Source of the DNA: Gammaproteobacteria bacterium
Lineage (GTDB): Bacteria > Pseudomonadota > Gammaproteobacteria > GCA-001735895
Length of the DNA: 21,873 bases
NCBI GenBank assembly: GCA_003645435.1
Contig: QNFD01000006.1
Location: 1 to 21,873, forward strand
Direction of reading: 5' to 3'
A model generated the notes under the pieces. That model made no database searches. It was not told the DNA's origin and worked only from the letters and a program-made list of their open reading frames with translations. Positions 14,381 to 21,873 of the stretch are shown piece by piece (position 1 is the stretch's first letter; every line of letters starts with the position of its first letter). Position numbers and translations under genes: made by a program.

Positions 14381-15307
14381 ATGCAAACAATAGTTAAAAT
14401 TTCACAACTATCGAAAACCTACGATAACGGCTATCAGGCGCTCAAGCAGATTGACCTGGATATCTACGAGGGCGAAATACTTGCCCTGCTCGGTCCAAAC
14501 GGCGCTGGTAAAACGACGTTAATTTCGGCTATTTGCGGCATTGTTTCGGCGAGTTCGGGGTCGGTTACCGTTGCCGGTCACGATATAGTCAGCGGTTACC
14601 GGACCACGCGCGGGATGATTGGCCTGGTACCACAGGAACTCACCCTCGGTGCGTTTGACACGGTCTGGAATACGATCCGATTTAGCCGTGGCTTGTTCGG
14701 TAAAAAGCCTAATCCAGCCTACCTCGATCAGTTACTCAAAGATTTGTCCCTGTACGATAAAAAGTATAGTGAGCTAATGACCCTGTCAGGCGGCATGAAG
14801 CGTCGGGTACTAATTGCCAAGGCCCTGTCTCACGAACCCAGGATATTATTTCTGGATGAACCCACTGCTGGCGTAGACGTTGAGTTGCGTAAGGACATGT
14901 GGAGACTGGTACGGCGTTTACAGGAGTCTGGCGTGACCATAATCCTCACCACTCACTATATCGAGGAAGCCGAGGAAATTGCCGATCGTGTCGGCATCAT
15001 CAGCAAGGGTGAGCTGGTTCTGGTCGATGACAAGCGTAGATTGATGCAGGAGCACGGTAGGAAACAGCTGGTTCTGGAGTTGAAGCAGCCAATTGAGCAA
15101 TTACCTGAATCCCTGCAGAAATACGACCTGGAATTGTCGGAAGAGGGCAGCAGGCTGACCTACACCTATGAAACCCACGGCGAGCGCACGGGCATCACGG
15201 CCCTGTTGCAGAGCCTGAGTGAGGCAGGGATAGCGATGAAAGACCTGAAAACCAGCCAGAGTTCGCTGGAAGATATTTTTGTCAATATTGTGAGGTCGGT
15301 AGTATGA
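14381..15307 (+). CDS. yadG: ABC-2 type exporter ATP-binding protein, YadG-like
   Basis: This 308-residue ATPase energises the membrane partner encoded next to it. Walker A is GPNGAGKTT (about residues 38-46), the signature is LSGGMKRR, Walker B is ILFLDEP followed by TAGVDVELR, and the switch histidine is in [11 protein letters not shown]. The length equals that of E. coli YadG, and [14 protein letters not shown] and a C-terminal accessory domain of about 80 residues all agree with that family. Substrates of YadG/YadH-type systems are not established. The stop overlaps the permease start by four bases (ATGA at 15304-15307), indicating a tight operon. I see no clear Shine-Dalgarno before this ATG. 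Confidence 0.93.
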   Translation: MQTIVKISQLSKTYDNGYQALKQIDLDIYEGEILALLGPNGAGKTTLISAICGIVSASSGSVTVAGHDIVSGYRTTRGMIGLVPQELTLGAFDTVWNTIRFSRGLFGKKPNPAYLDQLLKDLSLYDKKYSELMTLSGGMKRRVLIAKALSHEPRILFLDEPTAGVDVELRKDMWRLVRRLQESGVTIILTTHYIEEAEEIADRVGIISKGELVLVDDKRRLMQEHGRKQLVLELKQPIEQLPESLQKYDLELSEEGSRLTYTYETHGERTGITALLQSLSEAGIAMKDLKTSQSSLEDIFVNIVRSVV

Positions 15308-16065
15308 ATTTTCAGGCTATCCGCGTTATTTATAAATTCGAAATGTTACGGGCCTGGAACACGCTGTTGCAGACGATTGCATCGCCGGTGATTTCAACCT
15401 CACTGTATTTTGTCGTGTTCGGCGCCGCTATCGGTTCGCGCATTGAACAGGTTGAGGGCGTGCCATACGGACTATTCATCGTTCCGGGCCTGGTGATGTT
15501 ATCCCTGCTGACGCAAAGCATCGCTAACGCATCGTTTGGAATTTTCTTTCCCAAATTTACCGGCACAATATATGAAGTCATGTCGGCGCCCATATCTTTC
15601 TTTGAAATTATTACCGGCTATGTTGGCGCTGCTGCTTCAAAGTCATTGATTCTTGGTACGATCATCCTGATAACGGCCAATTTATTTGTCGACCTCGAAA
15701 TTGCCCACCCGGTGTGGATGGTTACTTTTTTGGTTCTAACCTGCGTTTCGTTTAGCCTGTTTGGTTTTATCATTGGCCTGTGGGCTACCAATTTCGAAAA
15801 ACTACAACTTATTCCAATGCTGGTTATTACGCCATTGGTATTTCTCGGCGGGAGTTTCTATTCAGTCAATATGTTGCCGCCTGTCTGGCAGACAGTGACG
15901 CTGTTCAACCCGGTTTTATACCTGATAAGCGGGTTTCGCTGGAGTTTCTTCGAAGTTTCAGATGTTAGCGTAGGGGTTAGCCTGGCAATGATAACGCTAT
16001 TTTTGCTAGCCTGTTTGTTACTGGTCTGGTGGATGTTTAAAACGGGGTACCGGCTAAAGCAATAA
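15304..16065 (+). CDS. yadH: ABC-2 type exporter permease, YadH-like
   Basis: The 253-residue inner-membrane protein has about six hydrophobic segments and the ABC2_membrane fold. Landmarks include [12 protein letters not shown] after TM1, [34 protein letters not shown] (coupling-helix region that contacts the ATPase), and [18 protein letters not shown] near the C-terminus, a segment typical of the DrrB/NodJ/YadH group. Two copies should assemble with two YadG-like subunits. Translation is coupled to the upstream ATPase gene by the ATGA overlap. The exported compound is unknown. Confidence 0.92.
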   Translation: MNFQAIRVIYKFEMLRAWNTLLQTIASPVISTSLYFVVFGAAIGSRIEQVEGVPYGLFIVPGLVMLSLLTQSIANASFGIFFPKFTGTIYEVMSAPISFFEIITGYVGAAASKSLILGTIILITANLFVDLEIAHPVWMVTFLVLTCVSFSLFGFIIGLWATNFEKLQLIPMLVITPLVFLGGSFYSVNMLPPVWQTVTLFNPVLYLISGFRWSFFEVSDVSVGVSLAMITLFLLACLLLVWWMFKTGYRLKQ

Positions 16066-16087
16066 TTATTCTTTCGTAGACGGGCAT

Positions 16088-16109
16088 AAAAAATGGCCAT
16101 CCATGGCCA
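16088..16109 (-). terminator. Intrinsic terminator on the minus strand after the DUF1127 gene
   Basis: TGGCCAT-CC-ATGGCCA (16094-16109) forms a seven-base-pair hairpin. Reading the minus strand it is followed at once by six T (A-run at 16088-16093), the classic Rho-independent form. A second hairpin, CCCGGCAGCC with GGCTACCGGG (16139-16148, 16154-16163; one G-U pair on the minus strand), lies immediately after the DUF1127 stop. Confidence 0.7.
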
Positions 16110-16175
16110 CAATACACTGAGAGGGATAATACTATCGCCCCGGCAGCCTTGTTCGGCTACCGGGACTGGTCTAAC

Positions 16176-16415
16176 TTAACGCTGCCAGAAGTACTTATCG
16201 ACTTCAACTGAAACTTGAGCGCGGGTCAAGCCGATGTCTGTGAGCAGACGGTTGTTCATTAGTGAAAGCGCACGACGATCTTCAATGCGTGATCCCCAGG
16301 TTGAGAAGGTCGCGCCGACTTTCTTAGCCGCCGCTTCGATGCGCTGTACCATACTGTACAATGCAGAGCTGATATCGTTGTCTTCGACGAATTGATGTAA
16401 TCTTACTGTTGTCAT
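16176..16415 (-). CDS. DUF1127 small protein (YjiS-like C-terminus)
   Basis: The 79-residue protein ends in the DUF1127 signature: residues about 48-79 contain RRALSLMNNRLLTDIGLTRA then VDKYFWQR. The N-terminal half (VRLHQFVEDNDISSALYSMV then RIEAAAKKVGATFSTW) is helical and charged. DUF1127 proteins are arginine-rich, probably nucleic-acid or stress related; in some alphaproteobacteria they are linked to RNA turnover and phosphate or carbon response, while function here is unknown. The gene is monocistronic by context: a terminator follows, and a palindromic operator candidate overlaps the predicted promoter upstream. An AGGAG-type site (CCAGGAGATAC) precedes the ATG. Confidence 0.9.
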   Translation of the reverse strand: MTTVRLHQFVEDNDISSALYSMVQRIEAAAKKVGATFSTWGSRIEDRRALSLMNNRLLTDIGLTRAQVSVEVDKYFWQR

Positions 16416-16471
16416 GCCTGTATCTCCTGGAATATTAGCCCGAACAGCTGGTCCGTGCCTTGATGACAGGT

Positions 16472-16544
16472 ATTATAGGTGCAAACTGTTATAGTAACAG
16501 ATACAGAAAATACGATATATATACGTAACAGTTAACCATAACAG
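16472..16544 (-). promoter_or_regulatory. Promoter of the DUF1127 gene with CTGTTA/TAACAG operator-like sites
   Basis: On the minus strand TATAAT (16472-16477) is a consensus -10 box. The region 17 bp upstream, where -35 should lie, is occupied by a perfect inverted repeat CTGTTA-TAG-TAACAG (16486-16500) instead of TTGACA. Two more TAACAG units follow at 16526-16531 and 16539-16544. This suggests an activator-dependent or repressed promoter. The regulator is not identified. Confidence 0.5.
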
Positions 16545-16806
16545 TTGATCTGTCAAGGGAATTTAGTGATGCAGTTCACACTATCCCAGAAGGAATCTGG
16601 AAATGTTGCTTTTCAGCCCTGAGTCTGGACCGAAAAACTATTCATAACTAATTGAATTTGAACAATAAAAACTTGTTTTTATAAATCTGTTTTGAGATCC
16701 GTTGAAATTACTGGCCTGGACCAGAAAAGTTGGGTTTTACGATCCTGCGAAATTGTTTTCTTCGCCACTTGTCTGTATCGATATTTTATGTTTCTAATCA
16801 GGAAAA
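16545..16806. other. Gene-free stretch with an AT-rich hairpin
   Basis: The remainder of the 391-bp gap between the DUF1127 and quinone oxidoreductase genes has no credible gene. The only clear structure is ATAAAAAC-TT-GTTTTTAT (16665-16682), an AT-rich perfect hairpin about 125 bp beyond the end of the minus-strand quinone oxidoreductase gene. It could be a weak terminator for that gene. Confidence 0.4.
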
Positions 16807-17781
16807 CTATATTTGGAGTACAGTTGAGCCGGTAATACTTCGGGCCTCCGGGGCACGATGAGCCTCGGCACATTGTGCTAGCGCGAAGGTCTGATTGACA
16901 TGTATTTTGACACTGCCATTTTCCACTACACTGATTAGCCTGTTTGCACCTTCTTCGAGTAATTCCCTGGTAGCAATATGCGAGCCGAGCGTAGGTCGTG
17001 TGACATATAGGGAACCCTTTGGCGCCAGAATCGCGGGACTAAATGGCTCTACCGGTCCGCTCGCGTTTCCATAGGTTGCCAGCACACCGAATGTTCGCAA
17101 TGAATTAAGCGATGCCTCAAAAGTCGCTTTGCCGATAGAATCATAGGCTGCGGCTACACCGACACCATTCGTGAGTTCTCTCACGCTTTCCGCTATATTT
17201 TCCTGCCGGTATAGAATAGTGTGGTCGCAGCCATTTGCCCTGGCCAGCTCAGCTTTCTCTTCGGAACCGACACAGCCGATTACGGTGGCGCCCAGCAGGC
17301 TTGCCCATTGGCACAATATAAGTCCGACTCCACCAGCGGCGGCGTAGACCAGTATCGAGTCACCGCGCTTTACCGGGTAGGTCCTGAATAACAGGTAATG
17401 TGCGGTCAGGCCCTTGAGCATCATCGCGGCCGCGGTCTCATCGTTAATGCCATCTGGGATTTTGATCAGTTGATCGGCATTGATCAGGCGGGCCTCGGCG
17501 TAGGCCCCAAGCTGCATTGAATAGGCGACCCGGTCTCCAACGGAAACCGAGCTAACCCCTTCACCTGTTGCTTCGACAGTACCGACTGCTTCCATACCGA
17601 GAATTGCCGGAAAGTCACCAACCGGGTAGAGCCCGGTGCGGCCGTAGACATCGATATAATTCAGGCCGCAGGCAGTCTGGCGCAACCTTGCCTGTCCTTT
17701 ACCGGGTTCGCCAACATCGATGTCTTCCCACTGCAATACCTCGGGACCACCGGTTTCGTGAATTCGAATTGCTTTAGTCAT
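16807..17781 (-). CDS. qor: NADPH:quinone oxidoreductase (Qor, zeta-crystallin type)
   Basis: The 324-residue cytoplasmic enzyme of the medium-chain dehydrogenase/reductase superfamily reduces quinones with NADPH. It lacks the zinc ligands of alcohol dehydrogenases. GLNYIDVYGRTGLYP near residue 39 is the quinone oxidoreductase signature region. The Rossmann domain carries VYAAAGGVGLILCQWA and LGATVIGCVGSEEKAELA. AAAYDSIGKATF, TYGNASGPVEPFSP and GSLYVTRPTL follow the E. coli Qor pattern closely, as does the length. The neighbouring minus-strand EamA gene lies upstream, separated by a palindromic repeat, so an operon is doubtful. The ATG at 17781 is preceded by AAGGAACC. Confidence 0.9.
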   Translation of the reverse strand: MTKAIRIHETGGPEVLQWEDIDVGEPGKGQARLRQTACGLNYIDVYGRTGLYPVGDFPAILGMEAVGTVEATGEGVSSVSVGDRVAYSMQLGAYAEARLINADQLIKIPDGINDETAAAMMLKGLTAHYLLFRTYPVKRGDSILVYAAAGGVGLILCQWASLLGATVIGCVGSEEKAELARANGCDHTILYRQENIAESVRELTNGVGVAAAYDSIGKATFEASLNSLRTFGVLATYGNASGPVEPFSPAILAPKGSLYVTRPTLGSHIATRELLEEGANRLISVVENGSVKIHVNQTFALAQCAEAHRAPEARSITGSTVLQI

Positions 17782-17842
17782 ATGGGTTCCTTAATCGAGT
17801 CAGGGTAATATTATGAAAATCATAATCGATGATAGTAGTTTC

Positions 17843-17925
17843 TGTAGGATGGGTGCAACCCATCATCCTGGTTTTGAAGCGATTAATTTTTGCGTGCCTG
17901 TTTGATGGGTTATACCCGTCCTACA
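17843..17925. repeat. Intergenic inverted repeat of the GTAGGATGGGT family
   Basis: TGTAGGATGGGT (17843-17854) is inverted at 17914-17925 with one mismatch. Each end also forms its own small hairpin: GATGGGT-GCA-ACCCATC (17848-17864) and GATGGGT-TAT-ACCCGTC (17904-17920). The 83-bp element is unrelated to the CCCCTCACCC palindromes. Repeats of this appearance are frequent in gammaproteobacterial genomes (recollection, not searched). Confidence 0.75.
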
Positions 17926-17941
17926 TGGTGCAGTGTCATTT

Positions 17942-18826
17942 TTACGATTCGACTCTGGAATGGCTGGTTTTGATTCGAACGGATGCAACCAGCACGGATA
18001 TCACCAGTATCACGCCGAGCCATTGCAGATTACTCAATTGCTCCTTCAGTATGATCGAGGCCAGCAATATCGATACCACGGGTTCGAGGTTTAAAATGAA
18101 AGCCGCCGTGGTCGCGGGTAAGCGTGCCAGTGCCTGAAATTGGCAAAGTATCGCAATGATATAAAACAGGGTGGCGGCGCCCAGCGAGATTAGCCCAGTG
18201 GTTGAGGCTGGTAACGAAAACCGTGTATAGACCAATGGAATAATCATTAGCAATCCGATCGCGTTTATCCAGAATGTTATTAACAACGGATTCAGTCGGG
18301 GCGCTACCTGTGCGCCTTTAATGAAAGTAAAGGCGGCGCCCAGACCTGCGAGCAATACCAGTACCAGGCCCGTCGCATCGAGTTTTATCTCGCCACCCGA
18401 CAGGGCCAGGTAAAGTCCCAGGAAGGCGATGAAAAAAACCAGCACCAGCAGCGGCGAAGGCGAGAGTTGTCCGCGCAGAATGGAATAAATCAATACCAGT
18501 AACGGGTAGCTATACAACACTAGTACCGCAACACTGACTGAAATCGATTCTACCGAAAGCAGATAACAGATCATTGCACCAGACCAGACGAACCCAACCG
18601 CTGCAACCGGCAGGCGCAATTGGCGTTCTACTTTAAAAGGCTGATGTTTGACTGCTAAAAGCAATCCAAACACCAGCGTCGAAATCAGAAATCGAGTGAG
18701 CATCAGTGTCATCGCATTACCGCCATCGGCATAAATGATCTTGGCCTGCGTGGTAATTGCACCGAGCCCAGCGGCGGTCAGCAATGCGAAAACAACGCCT
18801 GCACGTATATTACTAACCGATTTCAT
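17942..18826 (-). CDS. EamA/DMT family transporter
   Basis: The 294-residue inner-membrane protein has about ten transmembrane helices arranged as two EamA repeats of five. The first includes GLGAITTQAKIIYADGGN and LTRFLIST, the conserved segment in which the first repeat places an arginine. The second includes GLGAAFTFIKGAQVAPRLNP, then NLEPVVSILLASIILKEQLS with the typical proline and the E-x-L near the penultimate helix. Family members export amino acids, nucleosides or other metabolites, or import some; the substrate cannot be predicted. The gene is divergent from sseA. The ATG at 18826 opens directly into a first hydrophobic helix as expected. Confidence 0.9.
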   Translation of the reverse strand: MKSVSNIRAGVVFALLTAAGLGAITTQAKIIYADGGNAMTLMLTRFLISTLVFGLLLAVKHQPFKVERQLRLPVAAVGFVWSGAMICYLLSVESISVSVAVLVLYSYPLLVLIYSILRGQLSPSPLLVLVFFIAFLGLYLALSGGEIKLDATGLVLVLLAGLGAAFTFIKGAQVAPRLNPLLITFWINAIGLLMIIPLVYTRFSLPASTTGLISLGAATLFYIIAILCQFQALARLPATTAAFILNLEPVVSILLASIILKEQLSNLQWLGVILVISVLVASVRIKTSHSRVES

Positions 18827-18927
18827 CGACTCGAGATTTATTCATGGGAAAGCCTTTATCACATACCGACTAAGGATATAAAAAATCCAGATTTGGGCAT
18901 GGCGACTATATCGCCCGGATGCCTCGC

Positions 18928-18979
18928 TTGCCAAGTTAATTCGGTTTCTATACTGTTCGGTACTCATTGAAGGAGTACC
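18928..18979 (+). promoter_or_regulatory. Tentative sseA promoter and leader hairpin
   Basis: TTGCCA (18928-18933) and TATACT (18949-18954) form a possible promoter with a short 15-bp spacer. Immediately downstream GGTACTC (18959-18965) pairs perfectly with GAGTACC (18973-18979) across seven bases, placing a hairpin at or near the mRNA 5' end, about 28 bp before the ATG. Confidence 0.35.
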
Positions 18980-19006
18980 AGTCGATACATCAACTTAGAG
19001 CTTTCC

Positions 19007-19858
19007 ATGTCTGAATTACAATTACCCGATGCAATAGTAAGCGCCGAATGGTTGCGCGAGCATGTTGATCACCCGAACCTGGTGATTTTCGATGCGAGCT
19101 GGCATATGCCGGCGGCGAATCGAGACGCCTTCAGTGAATGGCAGATTGAGCAAATCAAAAACGCGCGTTTTTTTGATTTCGATCAGGCGATTAGTGATCC
19201 CGATTCAGACCTGCCGCACATGATGCCGGATGTAGACCTGTTTACCATCGAAGTGCAAAAGCTGGGTCTCAACCATGATAGCCAGGTGGTGGTTTACGAC
19301 TCTGTCGGGATGTTTTCCAGTCCCCGGGTCTGGTGGATGATGAGAGCGATGGGATTTAATGCCTGTGCAGTGCTCGATGGCGGCTTGCCCGCCTGGAAGA
19401 GTGCCGGATTCGAAATCAATAGCCAGACCGAGTCGATTCCGGGTGAGCAGGGGAACTACATTGCCGACCAGATCGATAGCAGGTTTTGTGATTCACAGGC
19501 TGTATTGTCTGCTATCAATGATGCTTCGACCACGATACTCGATGCCCGGCCGGCAGAGCGGTTTCGTGGTGAAGTCGATGAGCCGCGTGTCGGATTGCGA
19601 AGAGGGCGGATGCCCGGGGCCGACAATTTGCCGTTTCCAGATCTGTTTGCCGATGGACTGATGAGGCCGAAATCTGAACTCGAAGCCATATTCAACCAGT
19701 TAATCCCGGCAGGGAACAGGGCAATTTGCAGTTGTGGTTCGGGCGTAACGGCCTGTGTCATTGCGCTTGGTGCGCACCTGGTTGGTTACGACGATATTAC
19801 AGTTTATGACGGCTCCTGGTGTGAATGGGGGCAGCCGAGCGACTTACCGATTGAGTAG
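19007..19858 (+). CDS. sseA: 3-mercaptopyruvate sulfurtransferase (SseA)
   Basis: The 283-residue protein has two rhodanese domains: an inactive N-terminal one (about 8-135, with DGGLPAWKSAGF) and a catalytic C-terminal one (about 165-280). The active loop is CGSGVTA with C243 as the persulfide-forming cysteine. The CG(S/T)GVT form is diagnostic of mercaptopyruvate sulfurtransferase rather than thiosulfate sulfurtransferase. RMPGADNLPF (201-210) is the other conserved catalytic-domain segment. It transfers sulfur from 3-mercaptopyruvate to thiols, cyanide or thioredoxin in the cytoplasm. Length matches E. coli SseA. C241 lies two residues before C243. The gene is monocistronic and nearly abuts the convergent HAD gene (5 bp between stops). 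Confidence 0.92.
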   Translation: MSELQLPDAIVSAEWLREHVDHPNLVIFDASWHMPAANRDAFSEWQIEQIKNARFFDFDQAISDPDSDLPHMMPDVDLFTIEVQKLGLNHDSQVVVYDSVGMFSSPRVWWMMRAMGFNACAVLDGGLPAWKSAGFEINSQTESIPGEQGNYIADQIDSRFCDSQAVLSAINDASTTILDARPAERFRGEVDEPRVGLRRGRMPGADNLPFPDLFADGLMRPKSELEAIFNQLIPAGNRAICSCGSGVTACVIALGAHLVGYDDITVYDGSWCEWGQPSDLPIE

Positions 19859-19863
19859 GGCTG

Positions 19864-20577
19864 TTACTCGCTAATTAACTGGACAAGTTCGCTAATGTCA
19901 TCGAAAACGACATCGGCAAGGGTTTCCAGCTCGTCGCGGGTACTGGTGCCGGTAAGCACGCCGACACAGAAGCCCACCCGGGCATTCTTACCCATTTCCA
20001 TGTCGTGGCAGTTGTCGCCCACTACGATGACTTCGGCTGGATCCAGTGACATCGCCTGGCAAAACGCCAGTACCATGCCCGCTTCGGGTTTGACGCCGTG
20101 GCCACTATCGTAACCGCATAGAAAATCGAATTCGGAAATCACATCAAAGGCTTGCAGGGTATTGTGGATACCCTGGTAACTGTCGCTGGTGGCGACGCCG
20201 AGCTTCATGCCGGCTCCGGTTAAATGCCGCAGGGTAGCCTTCAATCCCTGCACCGGCGTCGCACTCAAGGCGCCCTGTTGCTGGAATATCTGGTCCAGCC
20301 GAGTGCTCATGGTTTCAATTTTTTCCTCGTCAGCGATACCTGCGAGTTGTTTTACCCAGGCATGGGCTATTTCATCTGTGTTGCCGGCGGCTAGTAGTGA
20401 ACCGCCGCTAAATCGTCCGGCGATGGGATCGTATCCGTGCTGGTTGAGTAGCTCGTCAGCGATTAGCGGGTTATTGTTCGCGAATTCGAGTGTGGCGTAG
20501 CGATAAACCGGCAACCAGGTCGAATTGAAGTCGATCAGCGTGCCATCCTTGTCGAAAACAATGCCCTTGTAGGTCAT
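19864..20577 (-). CDS. HAD superfamily phosphatase, phosphoglycolate phosphatase-like
   Basis: The 237-residue protein has all four HAD motifs: FDKDGTLIDF with nucleophile D9 and acid/base D11; GVATSDS (motif II serine); K in GHGVKPEAG (motif III); and VVGDNCHDMEMGKNA (motif IV acidic pair). A helical C1 cap occupies about residues 15-100. This fits hydrolysis of a small phosphate ester such as 2-phosphoglycolate, but specificity is uncertain. It lies 20 bp downstream of the PhnZ-like oxygenase gene on the same strand and is probably co-transcribed. It lacks a recognisable Schiff-base lysine region of phosphonoacetaldehyde hydrolase, so I do not call it PhnX. Confidence 0.88.
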   Translation of the reverse strand: MTYKGIVFDKDGTLIDFNSTWLPVYRYATLEFANNNPLIADELLNQHGYDPIAGRFSGGSLLAAGNTDEIAHAWVKQLAGIADEEKIETMSTRLDQIFQQQGALSATPVQGLKATLRHLTGAGMKLGVATSDSYQGIHNTLQAFDVISEFDFLCGYDSGHGVKPEAGMVLAFCQAMSLDPAEVIVVGDNCHDMEMGKNARVGFCVGVLTGTSTRDELETLADVVFDDISELVQLISE

Positions 20578-20597
20578 CAGGCGTGCCTGGTTGATCG

Positions 20598-21167
20598 TTA
20601 TGCTACTAACAACGATTCCAGTTTGTCTCGATAGCTTTCAACCGGTTTTATATCGAGCCCGGCTACCTTACCGTCGTCGTCGTACTTGCGTACATCTACC
20701 GCCGCCAGGTAATGGGGATTAGATTCAAATTCTTCGACCTCAGGCTGGTTCATCGGCCCTCCCTGAACGTGCAGTGAATTGATGGAAGCATCAGACAGAC
20801 GGCGCATGTAATTCTCGTCGACAGCGCAGAGATATTTTTTCGCGGCAACGTGCAATCGAATCGGCTCTGTAACCGATGCAGGATAAAACGGCTCGAGGAA
20901 ATGGGCCCCGGCGTCCTCGTGCAGGTTATCGATTCCATTTTCCAGTGCTTCGATTGGAAAGTCACCGACGAAGTGACCAATGTCGTGTAACAGGGACGCG
21001 ATCACGAGTTCATCGCTGGCGCCGTCGGCAACCGCACAGGCAGCCGACTGTTCCATGTGCTGCGCCATGCTCACCTTTTCCCCCATGTACTCTTCGGAAC
21101 CACGACGGGCGAACAGGTCGAGTATGAAGTCGATAATAGTGTCGCGATCAAGTGATTTGGAATTCAT
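20598..21167 (-). CDS. PhnZ-like HD-domain mixed-valent diiron oxygenase
   Basis: The 189-residue protein belongs to the HD-domain group named for phosphonate-degradation operons. Metal ligands of PhnZ, as I recall them (H34, H58, D59, H80, H104, D161), are matched by H37, H61-D62 in LLHDIGH, H83 in LHEDAG, H106 in RLHVAAKKYLCA, and one of D158-D165. The substrate-lid pair Y24/E27 of PhnZ is matched by Y27/E30 in EEYMGEKVS. Enzymes of this type cleave C-P or C-N bonds oxidatively in 1-hydroxy compounds. No other phosphonate gene is adjacent. The ATG at 21167 gives the normal family N-terminus; an in-frame TTG at 21191 would add eight residues without a better ribosome site. It probably forms an operon with the HAD gene downstream. 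Confidence 0.87.
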   Translation of the reverse strand: MNSKSLDRDTIIDFILDLFARRGSEEYMGEKVSMAQHMEQSAACAVADGASDELVIASLLHDIGHFVGDFPIEALENGIDNLHEDAGAHFLEPFYPASVTEPIRLHVAAKKYLCAVDENYMRRLSDASINSLHVQGGPMNQPEVEEFESNPHYLAAVDVRKYDDDGKVAGLDIKPVESYRDKLESLLVA

Positions 21168-21309
21168 ATTAATTTCTGCAGCGGCGGTCAAAATTAGAAT
21201 GATGCGTATATTGAAACAGGATTATCGATTAGTAAATTGAATTTTTTCGGGGCTGGCGATCGAGTCTATAGATATCTAATCAGAGGTTCCTTAATAATCA
21301 TCGTCGTGG

Positions 21310-21873
21310 CTAATAAAAACTGGGGGCCTCGACGGGCTGGAATTGTGATGCATTGAGAAAGGAAGAAAGGTAACCATGTCGGGTCCATAACAACTCACGA
21401 TAAAGCCCGGTAAAGTTGCTGACCGTCGACTGCTGTACCGAGTTTTCCTCTAGCAACTGGTCCTTCCATTGATTAATTTTCGGATGTCGATCGGGATCAA
21501 ACATGCCCGCCTTGAGTTGCTCCATACACTGCAGGCGATGAAACAATGGCGCATACGAGGCGTCAACCAGAGATAAATTATCACCATTGAAATAAGGCGC
21601 GTTTAAAAGATTAGCCTCTAGCTGGTCGAAGCGATTATTGAGCCCCTTCAGGGTCTGCTCAAAACTCTCCTGGTCCTGGGCGATACTGAGCTTGAACGAG
21701 TCGACCAGGCAGGGGCTGGAATACTCGATCCAGCTTCGATTACGGGCGCGTTGGATGAGATCGGCGGGATGTAATTTACCTGGGTAAGTATCCTCGAGAA
21801 ACTCAATGATGGCCGAGGATTCAAAAATAGCATCATCGCCCATGATTAAAATCGGCACCTTGCCAAAAGGTGA
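21310..21873 (-). CDS. Glutathione S-transferase family protein (5' end beyond the window)
   Basis: The frame is open to the right edge, where SPFGKVPILIMGDD followed by AIFESSAIIEFLEDTYPG gives the thioredoxin-fold C-terminal half of a glutathione S-transferase. The cis-proline (KVPIL) and ESSAI are glutathione-binding residues. The all-helical C-terminal domain follows (RARNRSWIEYSSPCLVDSF; LSLVDASYAPLFHRL carries the N-capping motif around SLVDA). The catalytic Ser/Cys/Tyr would be upstream of this window. It ends in a short tail (QPVEAPSFY). It lies 142 bp upstream of the PhnZ-like gene on the same strand; whether they share a transcript is unclear. Confidence 0.88.
   Translation of the reverse strand, partial: SPFGKVPILIMGDDAIFESSAIIEFLEDTYPGKLHPADLIQRARNRSWIEYSSPCLVDSFKLSIAQDQESFEQTLKGLNNRFDQLEANLLNAPYFNGDNLSLVDASYAPLFHRLQCMEQLKAGMFDPDRHPKINQWKDQLLEENSVQQSTVSNFTGLYRELLWTRHGYLSSFLNASQFQPVEAPSFY

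Noticed and set aside
14369..14381. Leaderless transcription of the YadG-like gene from TAGAAT at 14369-14374
   Set aside because: The spacing would place the start of transcription at the ATG, but no -35 or extended -10 element supports it.
16679..16873. Minus-strand frame of 64 codons at the end of qor
   Set aside because: It overlaps the conserved Qor C-terminus in another frame and has no recognisable feature.

Overview
The window looks like chromosomal DNA of a marine or environmental gammaproteobacterium. This is inference from gene content (YadG/YadH-type ABC exporter, Qor, SseA, a DUF1127 small protein, a PhnZ-like oxygenase) and from several families of GC-rich palindromic intergenic repeats of the kind common in Gammaproteobacteria. 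I see no rRNA, tRNA, CRISPR array, phage gene or transposase gene.

Layout. 1-3122: a Tat-exported peptide-type ABC substrate-binding protein, cut by an in-frame amber codon and running off the left edge, is divergent from an intact M81 (MlrC-like) metallopeptidase; a PhyH-type dioxygenase converges on the latter. 3123-3576 is a composite of repeats inserted into a larger palindrome. 3577-4920: a GNAT acetyltransferase and an exported amidohydrolase broken by one -1 frameshift. 5079-12153 (minus): a giant SARP-type regulator, then a ZnT9-like cation diffusion facilitator, then a small membrane protein, all in one direction. 12350-14057: a small unknown protein, an SDR-fold protein lacking the usual catalytic residues, and a convergent acyl-CoA thioesterase. 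14381-16065: an ABC exporter pair. 16176-18826: DUF1127 protein, quinone oxidoreductase and EamA exporter, all minus. 19007-21873: mercaptopyruvate sulfurtransferase, then HAD phosphatase, PhnZ-like HD oxygenase and a glutathione S-transferase cut by the right edge.

The standout is the 1897-residue regulator. It has an N-terminal winged helix and BTAD domain like Streptomyces antibiotic regulators, followed by four tandem copies of a TolB-N/FlgO-like plus TPR module. Successive copies begin at residues 278, 690, 1102 and 1509, a period of 412, 412 and 407. An AT-rich region upstream holds TTTAA-type direct repeats spaced 11 bp, the geometry SARP proteins use, so autoregulation is a testable idea. 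The metal transporter and small membrane protein downstream are its best candidate partners or targets by position.

The second theme is intergenic repeats. Two 84-bp palindromes share a 36-12-36 architecture and both sit between convergent genes. A third copy carries related insertions in both arms. A separate MITE-like element with about 30-bp terminal inverted repeats encloses another REP-like sequence. Two genes near the left end each carry a single-base lesion, so either local decay or local sequence error should be considered.
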